Source of the DNA: Olsenella sp. An270
GTDB lineage: Bacteria > Actinomycetota > Coriobacteriia > Coriobacteriales > Atopobiaceae
Assembly: GCF_002159735.1 (NCBI RefSeq)
Contig: NZ_NFJF01000001.1
Location: 372,001 to 436,000, forward strand
Reading direction: 5' to 3'
DNA: 64,000 nucleotides
Numbering within the stretch: the first letter of the stretch is position 1; every line of letters starts with the position of its first letter. The translations under genes were made by a program, and so were the position numbers. The notes below the pieces were generated by a model. That model did no database searches. It was not told where the DNA came from and saw only the letters and a list, made by a program, of their open reading frames with translations. Of this stretch, positions 45,602 to 54,790 are shown piece after piece.

Positions 45602-47821
45602 ATGTCGCACGTCTTTGTCTCCTATGCCAGAGTTTGCAAGAACTACGTCGACCGCCTCGCCGACGAGCTGGAGGAGCGTGGCATCCCCGTGTGGCAGGAT
45701 ACGGAGCAGCTCCGCTTTGGCGAGGTCTGGGACGCGCGCGTCAACGACGCGATACGAGGGGCGAGCCTGGTGGTGCTCGTCGTCTCGCGCGAGTGGTGTG
45801 ACTCGGAGCCCTGCCAGAACGAGGCGAGTCAGGCCCGCTACTACAAACGTCCGATTCTGGAAGTTTCGCTTGAGCGCGACGTCGAAAGAACGGCCGTCCA
45901 AATTGCCAACGAGTATCGGCGCGTCTCACCGATCTCCAGCCTCACTGCAACGGTCGAGACGCGCGCAGAGGGTTGGCTGAAGGGCGGTCATAGACGGAGA
46001 GACCTGCTCAGAGGGCGGAGCCTCCGTGAGATGACTCGCATGCGAAAAAAGACACGGGGCACGTCGCCTCTGACGGTTAACGCAGAGAGATACGTGCGTG
46101 CTTCGAGGCGACACGCCCGAGGCGTGCGTGTCTTCGCAGTCATCTCTGCCCTAATCGTATTTTGGGCTTTCTCCGCATATAACCAGGTTCGAAACGCAGC
46201 TCGCGAAACGTCGCTCGTCGGAAGTCGCAGCTATGCAAACTCAATGCTCGTCTATGCCAGCGCTGTCGGCAATCGGGTCAACCCATACGTCACTGCCGAC
46301 GGGACCCTTCGCCTGCTTGACGATGAGGGGTACGCACAGGACGCTGCGCTCAACGACGGTTATTCGACGCAGCTGATGATGAGGTCGGCGCTCGACGCCA
46401 TCACGCCCACCGAGCAAATGGACGCGGAAGAGGCGGACTCTCGCGGCTTCTCCTTCCCGGACGCCGCCCGAACGAGGGCCGCCGTGGAGGCCTCCGGCGT
46501 CACCGCCGAGCTGAGCGAGAACGGGGCGGTCGTGACCCTCTCGACGGATGGCGACTCAGGCACCCTTGTGACCGCCCGCCTCGAGATGCCGAGCTTTGAC
46601 CTGTCCTTCTCGCCCGACGGACGCTACCTTGCGGTCCTTGGTGAGGGCGGCATCGCCATCCTGGACGGACATCAGGGCTCCCAGCTGCTCTTCCTCAACG
46701 GAACGCAGAATCCGGAGGGCAGCACGCTGGCATGGAGCCCGGATGGCTCCCTTGTGGCGGTGCGCACGCCGCAGGACTACGTTTTCTCCTGGTCGGTCAG
46801 GCAGGACACGACGATACTTGCGACGACCGGCAGCACGTTCGTCGACGGTGCGAGTGTCAAAGGCGGCGAGCTAGCCGCATTTCTCGCCAGCGACGGCTCG
46901 ATCACCTTCGTCGACGTCACGTCCGGCTCAATTGAGGACGTAGATGAGTCGCTCGAGGCCGCAGAGGCCCTCCACCTGGCCCCGGGACCGGGCGAAAAGG
47001 ACTTCTACGTGGTCGCCCTCCTCGCCGACGACCCGGATGCGACCCGGCTCATTCACGTGGACTGCGCCGCCGGGACCGTCGCGGAGCTGCCGCTCCCTGA
47101 CGGGCTGGTCCCAACGTGCGTCTCCGCCGTGGCGGGTGGCTCCGAGCTGGCGGTCGGGTGCGAGGGCGCGCTCCTCGTGCTCGACGCCACGGGAGGCGTG
47201 CAGAACAGGGTCGACGGCCTGAATGTCTCCGCCGTCGCCATGGATGCCGACGGCCGCGTGTTCGCCGGGACCCAGAGCGGGGACCTTGTCGTCCTGGAGC
47301 CTGGCGCGTCCGAGGTCTCTCGCCCGGAGTCTGCCGTCACGCATGGAGGCACGACACCGCTCGCCATCGCCGTGGGCTCAGGTAGGGCCGTGTCGGTGGG
47401 GAAGGGGACCGCGTGCGGGAACGGCTCGCGGTCGCTCACCCGAGAATGGGGGACTTGGGTCGAGCGGGACGGCATTACGTCCAGCATGACCGACTCCGCC
47501 TCGCCCTACGCGCGGACGATCGCCGCGTCCTCTGACGGGTCGCTCTTTGTCTGCGGCCTCTCGGACGGCACGCTCGTGACGTTCTTCCCCGAGGACGGCT
47601 TTGGCGTGAGCGCCCGGCACGAGCTGGGCAGCGAGCTGCGCGGCATCGTCATCTCATCGGACCGCACGAGCATCATAGGCGCCGCCGGGGACGGGACCAT
47701 CGTGCGCGTTGCTGTTGACCTTGCCGCAAACGACCAGCAGGCGCTCCGAGACCGACTCGACGAGCGTGTCCGGCAGGGCCTCGAGTTTGGCCTCTATCAC
47801 AACGAGGCCGACATCTCCTAG
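45602..47821 (+). CDS. TIR-domain/transmembrane/beta-propeller protein B
   Basis: The 739-residue protein starts with a clear TIR domain: SHVFVSYARVCKNYVDRLAD (2-21), IPVWQDTEQLRFGEVWDARV, then ASLVVLVVSREWCDSEPCQ-NE (54-74). Glu74 sits at the position of the catalytic Glu of TIR NADases. A basic linker (about 128-175) leads to one membrane segment (about 176-193). A propeller-like domain follows with WD40-type repeats (LSFSPDGRYLAVLGEGGIAI, LAWSPDGSLVAVRTPQDY). AGGAGGAG overlaps the gene A stop, so the genes are coupled. The TIR would be cytosolic and the propeller external if the membrane segment is real. NADase or signalling activity is an inference. Confidence 0.8.
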   Translation: MSHVFVSYARVCKNYVDRLADELEERGIPVWQDTEQLRFGEVWDARVNDAIRGASLVVLVVSREWCDSEPCQNEASQARYYKRPILEVSLERDVERTAVQIANEYRRVSPISSLTATVETRAEGWLKGGHRRRDLLRGRSLREMTRMRKKTRGTSPLTVNAERYVRASRRHARGVRVFAVISALIVFWAFSAYNQVRNAARETSLVGSRSYANSMLVYASAVGNRVNPYVTADGTLRLLDDEGYAQDAALNDGYSTQLMMRSALDAITPTEQMDAEEADSRGFSFPDAARTRAAVEASGVTAELSENGAVVTLSTDGDSGTLVTARLEMPSFDLSFSPDGRYLAVLGEGGIAILDGHQGSQLLFLNGTQNPEGSTLAWSPDGSLVAVRTPQDYVFSWSVRQDTTILATTGSTFVDGASVKGGELAAFLASDGSITFVDVTSGSIEDVDESLEAAEALHLAPGPGEKDFYVVALLADDPDATRLIHVDCAAGTVAELPLPDGLVPTCVSAVAGGSELAVGCEGALLVLDATGGVQNRVDGLNVSAVAMDADGRVFAGTQSGDLVVLEPGASEVSRPESAVTHGGTTPLAIAVGSGRAVSVGKGTACGNGSRSLTREWGTWVERDGITSSMTDSASPYARTIAASSDGSLFVCGLSDGTLVTFFPEDGFGVSARHELGSELRGIVISSDRTSIIGAAGDGTIVRVAVDLAANDQQALRDRLDERVRQGLEFGLYHNEADIS

Positions 47822-47914
47822 CACGCGGACACCCCGTGAATTTCTCGCGCTCACCGGCGATTTGTTGCCGCTCGTGGTAAGCTGAGCAGGTCAAACGAAT
47901 AGCGAGGAGAACAG

Positions 47915-49246
47915 ATGCCCAAACCCGTAGTCGCCGTGGTCGGCCGGCCCAACGTCGGCAAGTCCACGCTTGTGAACCGCATCGCGGTGAGCCGGGACGC
48001 CATCGTGCACGAGTCGCGCGGCGTGACTCGAGACCGCTCCTATCACGACGCCGACTGGAACGGTCGCGACTTCATCCTGATCGACACCGGCGGCATCGAG
48101 TCCGTCAAGTCCAAGGACGTCTTCGCCCCGCGCATTCGCGAGCAGGCGCTGATGGCCTGCGAGGAGGCCGACGTCATCGTCTTCGTCGTCGACGGCTCGA
48201 CCGGCGTGACCGACGAGGACGAGGAGGTCGCCCGCGTCCTGCGAAGGCAGGACAAGCCCGTCTTCCTCGTCGTGAACAAGAAGGACAACCCCGCCACCGA
48301 GCAGGACGGTCTCTGGGACTTCTACGCCCTCGGCGTCGGCGAGCCCCGCCCGCTCTCCGCGAGCCATGGGCACGGCACCGGCGACCTGCTCGACGACATC
48401 GTCGACGCCCTGCCCGAGCCGCAGGAGGACGAGGCCGAAGACGACGTCCTCTCGCTCGCGATCGTCGGCCGTCCCAACGTGGGCAAGTCCAGCCTCGCCA
48501 ACCGCCTCGCCAACAAGAAGCGCTCCATCGTCTCCGACGTCGCCGGAACCACGCGCGACGCCATCGACACCATGATCGAGTGGAAGGGCCAGCCGATCAA
48601 GCTGGTCGACACCGCGGGAATGCGCAAGAAGTCCCAGGTCCACGAGGACGTCGAGTACTACAGCCTCGTCCGCGGCCTCCAGGCCATCGACCGCGCCGAC
48701 GTCTGCCTCCTGGTGGTCGACGCCACCGTCGGCGTGACCGAGCAGGACCAGAAGGTCGCCGGCATGGCGATCGACCGCGGCTGCGGTCTGGTCCTCGTGC
48801 TCAACAAGTGGGACCTCGTCGAGACCGACCAGCAGCGTGACGAGATCGTCTCGTCCATCGACAAGCGCCTCGCCTTCGCGTCGTGGATCCCCACGGTCAA
48901 CGTCTCCGCGCTCACCGGCCGCGCCACCGACAAGGTCCTCGAGCTGGCCGTCCGAGCCGCGGCGGCCCACGCGTCCCAGGTGAGGACCTCCGAGCTCAAC
49001 GCCCTTCTCGCCGAGATTCGCGAGAGCGGCCACACCCGCAGCGAGCGGGGCCGCCGCCTCAAGATCAACTACGCCACGCAGACCGGCTCCAAGCCCCCGG
49101 TCTACACCTTCTGGTGCAACGCGCCCGACCTCGTTGACGACAACTTCGAGCGCTTCCTCGAGAACCGCCTGCGCAGCCGCCTGGACCTCACCGGCACGCC
49201 GATTCGCCTCAAGTTCCGTCGCAAGAGCGAGGGAGGGGAGCGATGA
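47915..49246 (+). CDS. der: GTPase Der (EngA)
   Basis: Der is a double-GTPase needed for 50S assembly. The 443-residue protein has two G domains, each with GRPNVGKS (about residues 10 and 188) and NKKD or NKWD specificity motifs, and a C-terminal KH-like domain ending TPIRLKFRRKSEG. GCGAGGAGAA precedes the ATG. It is followed by plsY with a 4-bp overlap. Confidence 0.97.
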   Translation: MPKPVVAVVGRPNVGKSTLVNRIAVSRDAIVHESRGVTRDRSYHDADWNGRDFILIDTGGIESVKSKDVFAPRIREQALMACEEADVIVFVVDGSTGVTDEDEEVARVLRRQDKPVFLVVNKKDNPATEQDGLWDFYALGVGEPRPLSASHGHGTGDLLDDIVDALPEPQEDEAEDDVLSLAIVGRPNVGKSSLANRLANKKRSIVSDVAGTTRDAIDTMIEWKGQPIKLVDTAGMRKKSQVHEDVEYYSLVRGLQAIDRADVCLLVVDATVGVTEQDQKVAGMAIDRGCGLVLVLNKWDLVETDQQRDEIVSSIDKRLAFASWIPTVNVSALTGRATDKVLELAVRAAAAHASQVRTSELNALLAEIRESGHTRSERGRRLKINYATQTGSKPPVYTFWCNAPDLVDDNFERFLENRLRSRLDLTGTPIRLKFRRKSEGGER

Positions 49247-49917
49247 GCGAGCTCCAGATCGTCACGGTCCTTCTCGCCCTGGGGGCCTATCTCGTCTGCG
49301 GCGTGCCCTTCGGGCTTCTCATCGCCAGCGCGATGGGTCACGTCGACGTCCGCACCATCGGCTCGGGCAACATCGGCACCACGAACGTCGCCCGTTCCGT
49401 GGGCAAGGGCGCTGCGGCGCTCACCCTCCTGCTCGACCTGAGCAAGGGCCTCGTGTGGATGCTCGTCTCGAGGGCCGTGCTCGCGTTTCTCGTGTTTGGC
49501 GGAGACTTCGCGTCGCTCGACCACACGACGGTCTTTGGGACCTCGCTCACCGTGGTCTTCCTCGCCTGCATCTGCGGGCACGTGTTCTCGCCTTACCTGC
49601 GCTTCCATGGCGGCAAGGGGATCGCCGTCGGCTTTGGCGCCGCACTGGGTCTCTACTGGCCCATCGGCGTCGGGCTGCTCGCGCTCTTCCTCCTGCTCGT
49701 CATCCCCACGCGCTTCGTCTCCCTCGGGTCGGTCGTCGCGGCCGCGTCGCTGCCCGTGTGGTGCCTCATCTTTGGCTTCCCGTTTGTCTCGATTCTCCCG
49801 GTGGCCGTCGCCGCCGTGGTGGTCATCTGGTCGCACAGGGAAAACGTCCGACGGCTCGCCCGCGGCGAGGAGCGTCGTTTCTCGTTCCACAAGTCTGAGA
49901 AGAAGGAGAGTCGCTGA
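49243..49917 (+). CDS. plsY: Acyl-phosphate:glycerol-3-phosphate acyltransferase
   Basis: PlsY adds the first acyl chain to glycerol-3-phosphate from acyl-phosphate. The 224-residue membrane protein has about five to six hydrophobic segments and the family motifs GSGNIGTTNVARSVGKGAA and HVFSPYLRFHGGKGIAVGFG. The ATG overlaps the der stop. The der-plsY order is widespread. Confidence 0.94.
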   Translation: MSELQIVTVLLALGAYLVCGVPFGLLIASAMGHVDVRTIGSGNIGTTNVARSVGKGAAALTLLLDLSKGLVWMLVSRAVLAFLVFGGDFASLDHTTVFGTSLTVVFLACICGHVFSPYLRFHGGKGIAVGFGAALGLYWPIGVGLLALFLLLVIPTRFVSLGSVVAAASLPVWCLIFGFPFVSILPVAVAAVVVIWSHRENVRRLARGEERRFSFHKSEKKESR

Positions 49918-50594
49918 TGAACGCGCCCATACTCATTGCCCCCTCCGTTCTTGCCGCCGACTACGGCCACATCGCCGACGAGGTCGCCGAGGCCAAGACC
50001 GCCGACCTCATCCACGTTGACGTCATGGACGGCCACTTCGTGCCCAACATCTCGTTCGGCGTCGACTTCCTGCGCACCGTGAAGGAGTCGACGGAGCTGC
50101 CCGTCGACGTCCACCTCATGATCTCCAACCCCGACCAGAAGGTCGAGAGCTACCTCGACGCCGGGGCCGACATCCTCACCTTCCATTACGAGGCCGCCAC
50201 GCACGCGCATCGCATCGTCTCGGTCATTCACGACCGCGGCGCGAAGGCGTCCATCGCCCTCAACCCCGCCACGCCCGTGAGCGTCCTCGAGCCCATCATC
50301 GAGGACCTCGACATGGTCCTCATCATGACCGTCGACCCGGGCTACGGCGGGCAGCGCTTCATCGAGTCCTCCCTCAAGAAGCTGCGTCGCCTGCGTCGCC
50401 TCTGCGCCGAGCATGGCGTCAACCCGCGCGTCGAGGTCGACGGCGGGATCGTCATGGGCAACGTCGCCCAGGCCGTGGCGTCGGGCGCCAACGTCATCGT
50501 GGCCGGGTCCTCGGTCTTCCGTGCGGCCGACCGCGCCGTTGCCATTCGCGAGCTGCGCCGCCACGCCGAGCGCGGCGTCTCCAAGATGGCCTAG
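49917..50594 (+). CDS. rpe: Ribulose-phosphate 3-epimerase
   Basis: Rpe interconverts ribulose 5-phosphate and xylulose 5-phosphate in the pentose phosphate pathway. The 225-residue TIM-barrel protein has IAPSVLAADYGHI at the N-terminus, LIHVDVMDGHFVPNISFG with metal ligands, VDVHLMISNPD, MTVDPGYGGQRFI, and EVDGGI. The ATG overlaps the plsY stop by one base; GAAGGAGAG lies upstream. Confidence 0.96.
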   Translation: MNAPILIAPSVLAADYGHIADEVAEAKTADLIHVDVMDGHFVPNISFGVDFLRTVKESTELPVDVHLMISNPDQKVESYLDAGADILTFHYEAATHAHRIVSVIHDRGAKASIALNPATPVSVLEPIIEDLDMVLIMTVDPGYGGQRFIESSLKKLRRLRRLCAEHGVNPRVEVDGGIVMGNVAQAVASGANVIVAGSSVFRAADRAVAIRELRRHAERGVSKMA

Positions 50595-50601
50595 GTGCGC
50601 C

Positions 50602-51780
50602 ATGCCCGACCAGCTCGAATATCTCGACTACGCGGCGTCTGCGCCCATGCGCCAGGAGGCCCTCGAGGCCGAGCGCGCATATGAGCGCGCACCCTACGCC
50701 GGCGCCAACCCCAACTCGCTCCACACGCTCGGACGCCAGGCCGCTCGCGCGCTCGACGGTGCGCGCCGAGACCTCGCCGCGGTGCTCGGGGGCGGCTTCA
50801 GGCCCTCCGACGTGACCTTCACCTCGGGTGGCACCGAGTCCAACAACCTCGCGCTCATCGGCATCGCCGAGGGCGTGCGGGCGAGGGCCGCCCGTCGCAG
50901 GCGCGTGGTCATCTCCGCGATCGAGCACGACTCCGTCCTCGACCTCGCGGGTCCGCTCCGCGCGCGCGGGTTCGAGGTCGAGCTTGCCGGCGTGCGCCGC
51001 GACGGCATCGTCGACCCGGCAGCCCTCGAGCCCCTGCTCGACGACACATGCGCCCTCGTCTCTGTCATGGCTGCCAACAACGAGACGGGCGTGATCCAAC
51101 CCGTCGCCGAGCTCGCCCGCCGCGCGCACGCGTGCGGGGCGATCTTCCACACCGACGCCGTCCAGGGCTTCTGCCACGTGCCGCTCGACCTCTCCGATGT
51201 CGACGCCGTGAGCGTGGCCGCGCACAAGATCGGCGGTCCGGTCGGCGTCGGCGCGCTCGCCGTTCGCGGCCGCGTGCCGCTGAGGCCCCAGCTCGTGGGC
51301 GGGGGGCAGGAGGCCGGGAGGCGCGCCGGGACCCAGGACGTCCGCGGCGCCCTCGCCTTCGCGGCGGCAGCGCGCGCGTGCGACGCCACGCTCGCCGAGA
51401 CCCGTGCCCTTGTCGCCCGCCGTGCGAACGCGCTCTACGAGCACGTCTGTGCACCGGGGACGGGCATCCTGCCCACCACCTCCGCCGTCGTCGACGACGG
51501 CCGACTGCCCGGCATCGTGAGCCTCATGGTGCCCTCCGTCGACTCCGAGACGCTGATCCTCTCGCTTGACCAGGCGGGCTTCGAGGTCTCCGCGGCCTCG
51601 GCCTGCTCCTCCGGCTCGCTCGACGCGAGCCATGTCCTGCTCGCCATGGGCGTTCCCCGAGACCAGGCGCTCGGCTCGTTGCGCGTCAGCTTTGACGAAC
51701 GCGTGTCGGAGGATGTCCTGAACCGCTTTGCCAGCACCCTCGTGAACATCGTCGCCGAGCGCTCGGGCGCACGGCGCTGA
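50602..51780 (+). CDS. Cysteine desulfurase (NifS/IscS-like)
   Basis: This PLP enzyme takes sulfur from cysteine for Fe-S clusters or tRNA thiolation. The 392-residue protein has YLDYAASAP at the N-terminus, TFTSGGTESNNLALIG, the PLP Lys in SVAAHKIGGPVG, and the catalytic Cys in SAASACSSGS (about residue 332). The ATG at 50602 lies 7 nt after rpe. No scaffold or thiI gene follows, so its sulfur acceptor cannot be inferred here. Confidence 0.92.
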   Translation: MPDQLEYLDYAASAPMRQEALEAERAYERAPYAGANPNSLHTLGRQAARALDGARRDLAAVLGGGFRPSDVTFTSGGTESNNLALIGIAEGVRARAARRRRVVISAIEHDSVLDLAGPLRARGFEVELAGVRRDGIVDPAALEPLLDDTCALVSVMAANNETGVIQPVAELARRAHACGAIFHTDAVQGFCHVPLDLSDVDAVSVAAHKIGGPVGVGALAVRGRVPLRPQLVGGGQEAGRRAGTQDVRGALAFAAAARACDATLAETRALVARRANALYEHVCAPGTGILPTTSAVVDDGRLPGIVSLMVPSVDSETLILSLDQAGFEVSAASACSSGSLDASHVLLAMGVPRDQALGSLRVSFDERVSEDVLNRFASTLVNIVAERSGARR

Positions 51781-51793
51781 GAGAAAGGTACCC

Positions 51794-52516
51794 ATGACCG
51801 CCGCAACGACTCTGTTCAAGCTCCAGGAGGTCGACCTCGAGCTGCTCAAGCACGCCTCCACGCTCTCCGCCATGCCGCAGCGCAAGCGCCTGCAGACGAT
51901 CGAGCTCGCCGCTCGCAAGGTGGCCACCGAGCTCAAGGGCATCGTGGGCCAGCGCAAGGACGCCGAGACCGAGATCGCCGACGCCGAGGAGGCCCTTGAG
52001 CACTATCGCGAGAAGACCGCCGAGGTCCAGGCGGCCGCCGACGCCGGCGAGCACACCCATCGCGAGATCCGCGACTTCGAGCAGCAGCTGACCTCGCTCG
52101 CCAAGAGGATCGAGAAGTCCGAGTACACGCTGCGGCCCCTGCGCGAGCGCCTCGAGAAGCTTGAGCTCGCCGAGAGGAACGCGCGCGCAACGGCCGAACG
52201 TCTCGAGGCCGAGCGCTCGGCGACCGAGTCCGCGCTCTCCGAGGGCACCGCCTCGCTGCGCGCGGAGATCGTCCGTCTCTCCCGTGAGCGCGACGAGCTC
52301 GCCGGGAGCCTCTCGCCCGAGCTCCTCGAGCGCTACGAGGCCGCGCGCAAGCGCTTCAAGGGGCTTGCCGTCGAGCGTCTGCGCGGCAACGTCCCCTCGG
52401 TCTGCCGCGTGAAGCTCCAACCGAGCTCCTTCCACGACCTCGCCCAGGGCGAGGAGATCACCGAGTGCCCGTACTGCCACCGCATCCTCGTCACCTCCGA
52501 GGAGGGCCAGGAGTGA
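51794..52516 (+). CDS. Coiled-coil protein with C-terminal zinc ribbon
   Basis: The 240-residue protein is mostly alpha-helical, with heptad-like Glu/Lys/Ala/Leu-rich residues from about 30 to 185. It ends with VCRVKLQPSS and ECPYCHRIL, a zinc-ribbon-like pair with only one Cys in the first knuckle (usually CxxC). Such proteins are common in Actinobacteria near RNase H-like or Nif3 genes; their function is not settled. AAAGG precedes the ATG, and the gene overlaps coaBC. Confidence 0.75.
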   Translation: MTAATTLFKLQEVDLELLKHASTLSAMPQRKRLQTIELAARKVATELKGIVGQRKDAETEIADAEEALEHYREKTAEVQAAADAGEHTHREIRDFEQQLTSLAKRIEKSEYTLRPLRERLEKLELAERNARATAERLEAERSATESALSEGTASLRAEIVRLSRERDELAGSLSPELLERYEAARKRFKGLAVERLRGNVPSVCRVKLQPSSFHDLAQGEEITECPYCHRILVTSEEGQE

Positions 52517-53709
52517 GCGGCGAGAGGGGTCGCGTCCTGCTCGCCGTCTGCGGGGGCATCGCGGCGTACAAGGCGTGCGAGGTCCTGCGCGCTCTCCAGA
52601 AGTCCGGCTGCGAGGTGCGCGTGACCATGACCGAGGACGCGACGCGCTTCGTGGGTCCCGTGACGTTCGAGTCCCTCTCTGGCGCTCCCGTCGCCACGTC
52701 GCTCTACGACTACCCGGGCTCCGCCATCCCGCACATCTCGCTCGCCGAGTGGGCTGACGTTGCCGTGGTGGTGCCCGCCACCGCCAACGTCCTCGCGAAG
52801 ATGGCGTGTGGAATCGCGGACGACTGCCTCACGACGACGCTTCTCGCCTGCGCCTGCCCCGTGCTCGTGGCGCCGGGCATGAACGTCCACATGTGGCAGA
52901 ACCCGGCCACGCAGGCCAACGTGTCCACATTGCGCGAGCGAGGCGTGCGATTCGTCGGCCCCGACAGCGGCCGGCTGGCCTGCGGAGAGGTGGGCGAGGG
53001 CAAGCTCGCCAGCGTCGACGAGGTCGTCGAGGCGGCGCTCGCCCTTCTCGCGCCGCGCGACCTCGCGGGATTTCGCGTCCTGGTGAACGCCGGCCCCACG
53101 CACGAGGCCATCGACCCGGTTCGCTACATCGCCAATCGCTCCACCGGCAAGATGGGCTATGCCATCGCGGCTGCGGCCGCGCGACGCGGTGCGGAGGTGA
53201 CGCTCGTCTCCGGACCCACGTCGCTCGTCACGCCCGCGGACGCGCGACGCGTGGACGTCGTGAGCGCGGCGCAGATGCATGACGCGATGCTCGCCGCCTT
53301 CGACGCTGCTGACGTCGCCATCTGCAGCGCAGCCGTGGCAGACTACACGCCCGTCGCGCCCGCCGACCACAAGCTCAAGAAGTCCCACGAGCATCTGGAC
53401 GCGATCCAGCTCACGGAGACCGCCGACATCCTGGCTGACCTCTGCGCGACGAAGGGCGCGCGCGTCGTCGTGGGCTTTGCCGCCGAGACGGATGACCTTC
53501 TCGCCCACGCGCAGGAGAAGGTCGACCACAAGGGCGCCGACCTCATCGTGGCCAACGACGTGAGCCGGCCCGAGTCGACCTTCGGTGCCGACACCAACCG
53601 CGTCGCGCTCGTGACCGCGAACGGCATCGAGCAGCTCGACACCATGCCGCTCGCCAACGTGGCCGACGCCATCCTGGACTGGGTCCGGAATCACGCCTCC
53701 AGGCAGTGA
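52513..53709 (+). CDS. coaBC: Bifunctional CoaBC (phosphopantothenoylcysteine decarboxylase/synthetase)
   Basis: CoaBC makes 4'-phosphopantetheine from phosphopantothenate in coenzyme A synthesis. The 398-residue protein has the N-terminal FMN decarboxylase domain with VCGGIAAYKACEVLRAL, VPATANVLAKMACGIADD and PGMNVHMWQNPAT. The C-terminal synthetase domain has VNAGPTHEAIDPVRYIANRS and AAVADYTP. The GTG start overlaps the zinc-ribbon gene by 4 bp with GGAGGGCCAGGA upstream. Confidence 0.95.
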   Translation: MSGERGRVLLAVCGGIAAYKACEVLRALQKSGCEVRVTMTEDATRFVGPVTFESLSGAPVATSLYDYPGSAIPHISLAEWADVAVVVPATANVLAKMACGIADDCLTTTLLACACPVLVAPGMNVHMWQNPATQANVSTLRERGVRFVGPDSGRLACGEVGEGKLASVDEVVEAALALLAPRDLAGFRVLVNAGPTHEAIDPVRYIANRSTGKMGYAIAAAAARRGAEVTLVSGPTSLVTPADARRVDVVSAAQMHDAMLAAFDAADVAICSAAVADYTPVAPADHKLKKSHEHLDAIQLTETADILADLCATKGARVVVGFAAETDDLLAHAQEKVDHKGADLIVANDVSRPESTFGADTNRVALVTANGIEQLDTMPLANVADAILDWVRNHASRQ

Positions 53710-53718
53710 CCCACGACG

Positions 53719-53876
53719 CTTCTGCCCTCAGAGCCGACTTCTGAACAGATTTGCCCTCAAAGCGGTGTGTATCGGGTGGCCACGTGAGAAAGAATCGCAG
53801 GTGGATTTTGTTTGAGCATTGATTTCTCCGCCTCGGCACCCGAAATCTATTCAGAAGTCAGCCTAGAAGGCAGGTT
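53719..53876. repeat. 160-bp palindromic element, copy 1
   Basis: Imperfect terminal inverted repeats of about 34 bp (53719-53752 and 53843-53876) share the nearly identical core GACTTCTGAACAGATTT / AAATCTATTCAGAAGTC. The roughly 90-bp interior contains TCGCAGGT and GTTTGAGC. A second copy lies at 58410 with the interior in reverse orientation. No obvious target-site duplication was seen. Confidence 0.8.
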
Positions 53877-53935
53877 CTCCTGGATTCTCGCCGCTCGGCT
53901 TACGATAGACCTCTTGATTGTCGACTGGAGCTGAC

Positions 53936-54790
53936 ATGAAAGACCTGCTTTTAGGCTGTCACCTCTCCACATCCAACGGCTATGCCGCCATGGCTGCCGA
54001 CGCCGTCTCGATCGGCGCCACCACGTTCGCCTTCTTCACGCGCAACCCGCGCGGCGGCAACGCGCGCGAGCTCGACGCACAGGATCTTGAGGGGTTTTTC
54101 GCCACGCTCGATGGGCACGGGATCGGGCCGCTCGTGGCCCATGCGCCCTACACCTACAACCTCTGCTCCTCCAAGCCGGAGACCGTGGAGTTCGCTCGTC
54201 GTGCGATGCGCGAGGACCTGGAGCGAATGGAGCGGATGCCCGGCCACCTCTACAACTTCCATCCCGGCGCGCACGTCAAGCAGGGCGTGGACGAGGGGAT
54301 CCGTCTTATCTGCGAGGGTCTGAACGAGGTCCTCGTGCCCGGCCAGCGCACGACGGTGCTGCTGGAGACCATGGCCGGAAAGGGCACCGAGGTGGGCCGC
54401 AGCTTCGAGGAGCTGGCGCGCATCATCGAGGGCGTTGAGCACGACGAGCTCCTCGGCGTGTGCCTGGACACCTGCCACGTGGCCGACGCGGGGTACGACA
54501 TCGTACGCGACCTCGACGGGGTGCTCGACGAGTTTGACCGTGTGATCGGACTCGCGCGCCTGCGCGCCCTCCACCTGAACGACTCCAAGAACCCGCTTGG
54601 CTCCCACAAGGACCGTCACGAGCGGATAGGGGAGGGAACGCTCGGGCTCGAGACCTTCCGTGCCGTCGTCACCAATGCGCGCCTGGCTGGGCTGCCCATG
54701 GTCCTTGAGACCCCCCAGGACGGGCTCGAGGGCTGGGCGCGAGAGATCGCGCTGCTTAGAACCCTCGCGACGCGAGAGGACGCATCGTAA
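53936..54790 (+). CDS. nfo: Deoxyribonuclease IV (AP endonuclease)
   Basis: Endonuclease IV cleaves DNA at abasic sites in base excision repair. The 284-residue TIM-barrel protein shows LLLGCHLSTSNGYAAMA, LYNFHPGAHVKQG, VLLETMAGKGTEVG, CLDTCHVADAGYDI, LNDSKNPLGSHKDRHERIG-EG and LETPQDG, giving the full set of zinc ligands. TGGAG precedes the ATG at 53936. The stop overlaps the start of the next ABC-F gene. Confidence 0.95.
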   Translation: MKDLLLGCHLSTSNGYAAMAADAVSIGATTFAFFTRNPRGGNARELDAQDLEGFFATLDGHGIGPLVAHAPYTYNLCSSKPETVEFARRAMREDLERMERMPGHLYNFHPGAHVKQGVDEGIRLICEGLNEVLVPGQRTTVLLETMAGKGTEVGRSFEELARIIEGVEHDELLGVCLDTCHVADAGYDIVRDLDGVLDEFDRVIGLARLRALHLNDSKNPLGSHKDRHERIGEGTLGLETFRAVVTNARLAGLPMVLETPQDGLEGWAREIALLRTLATREDAS

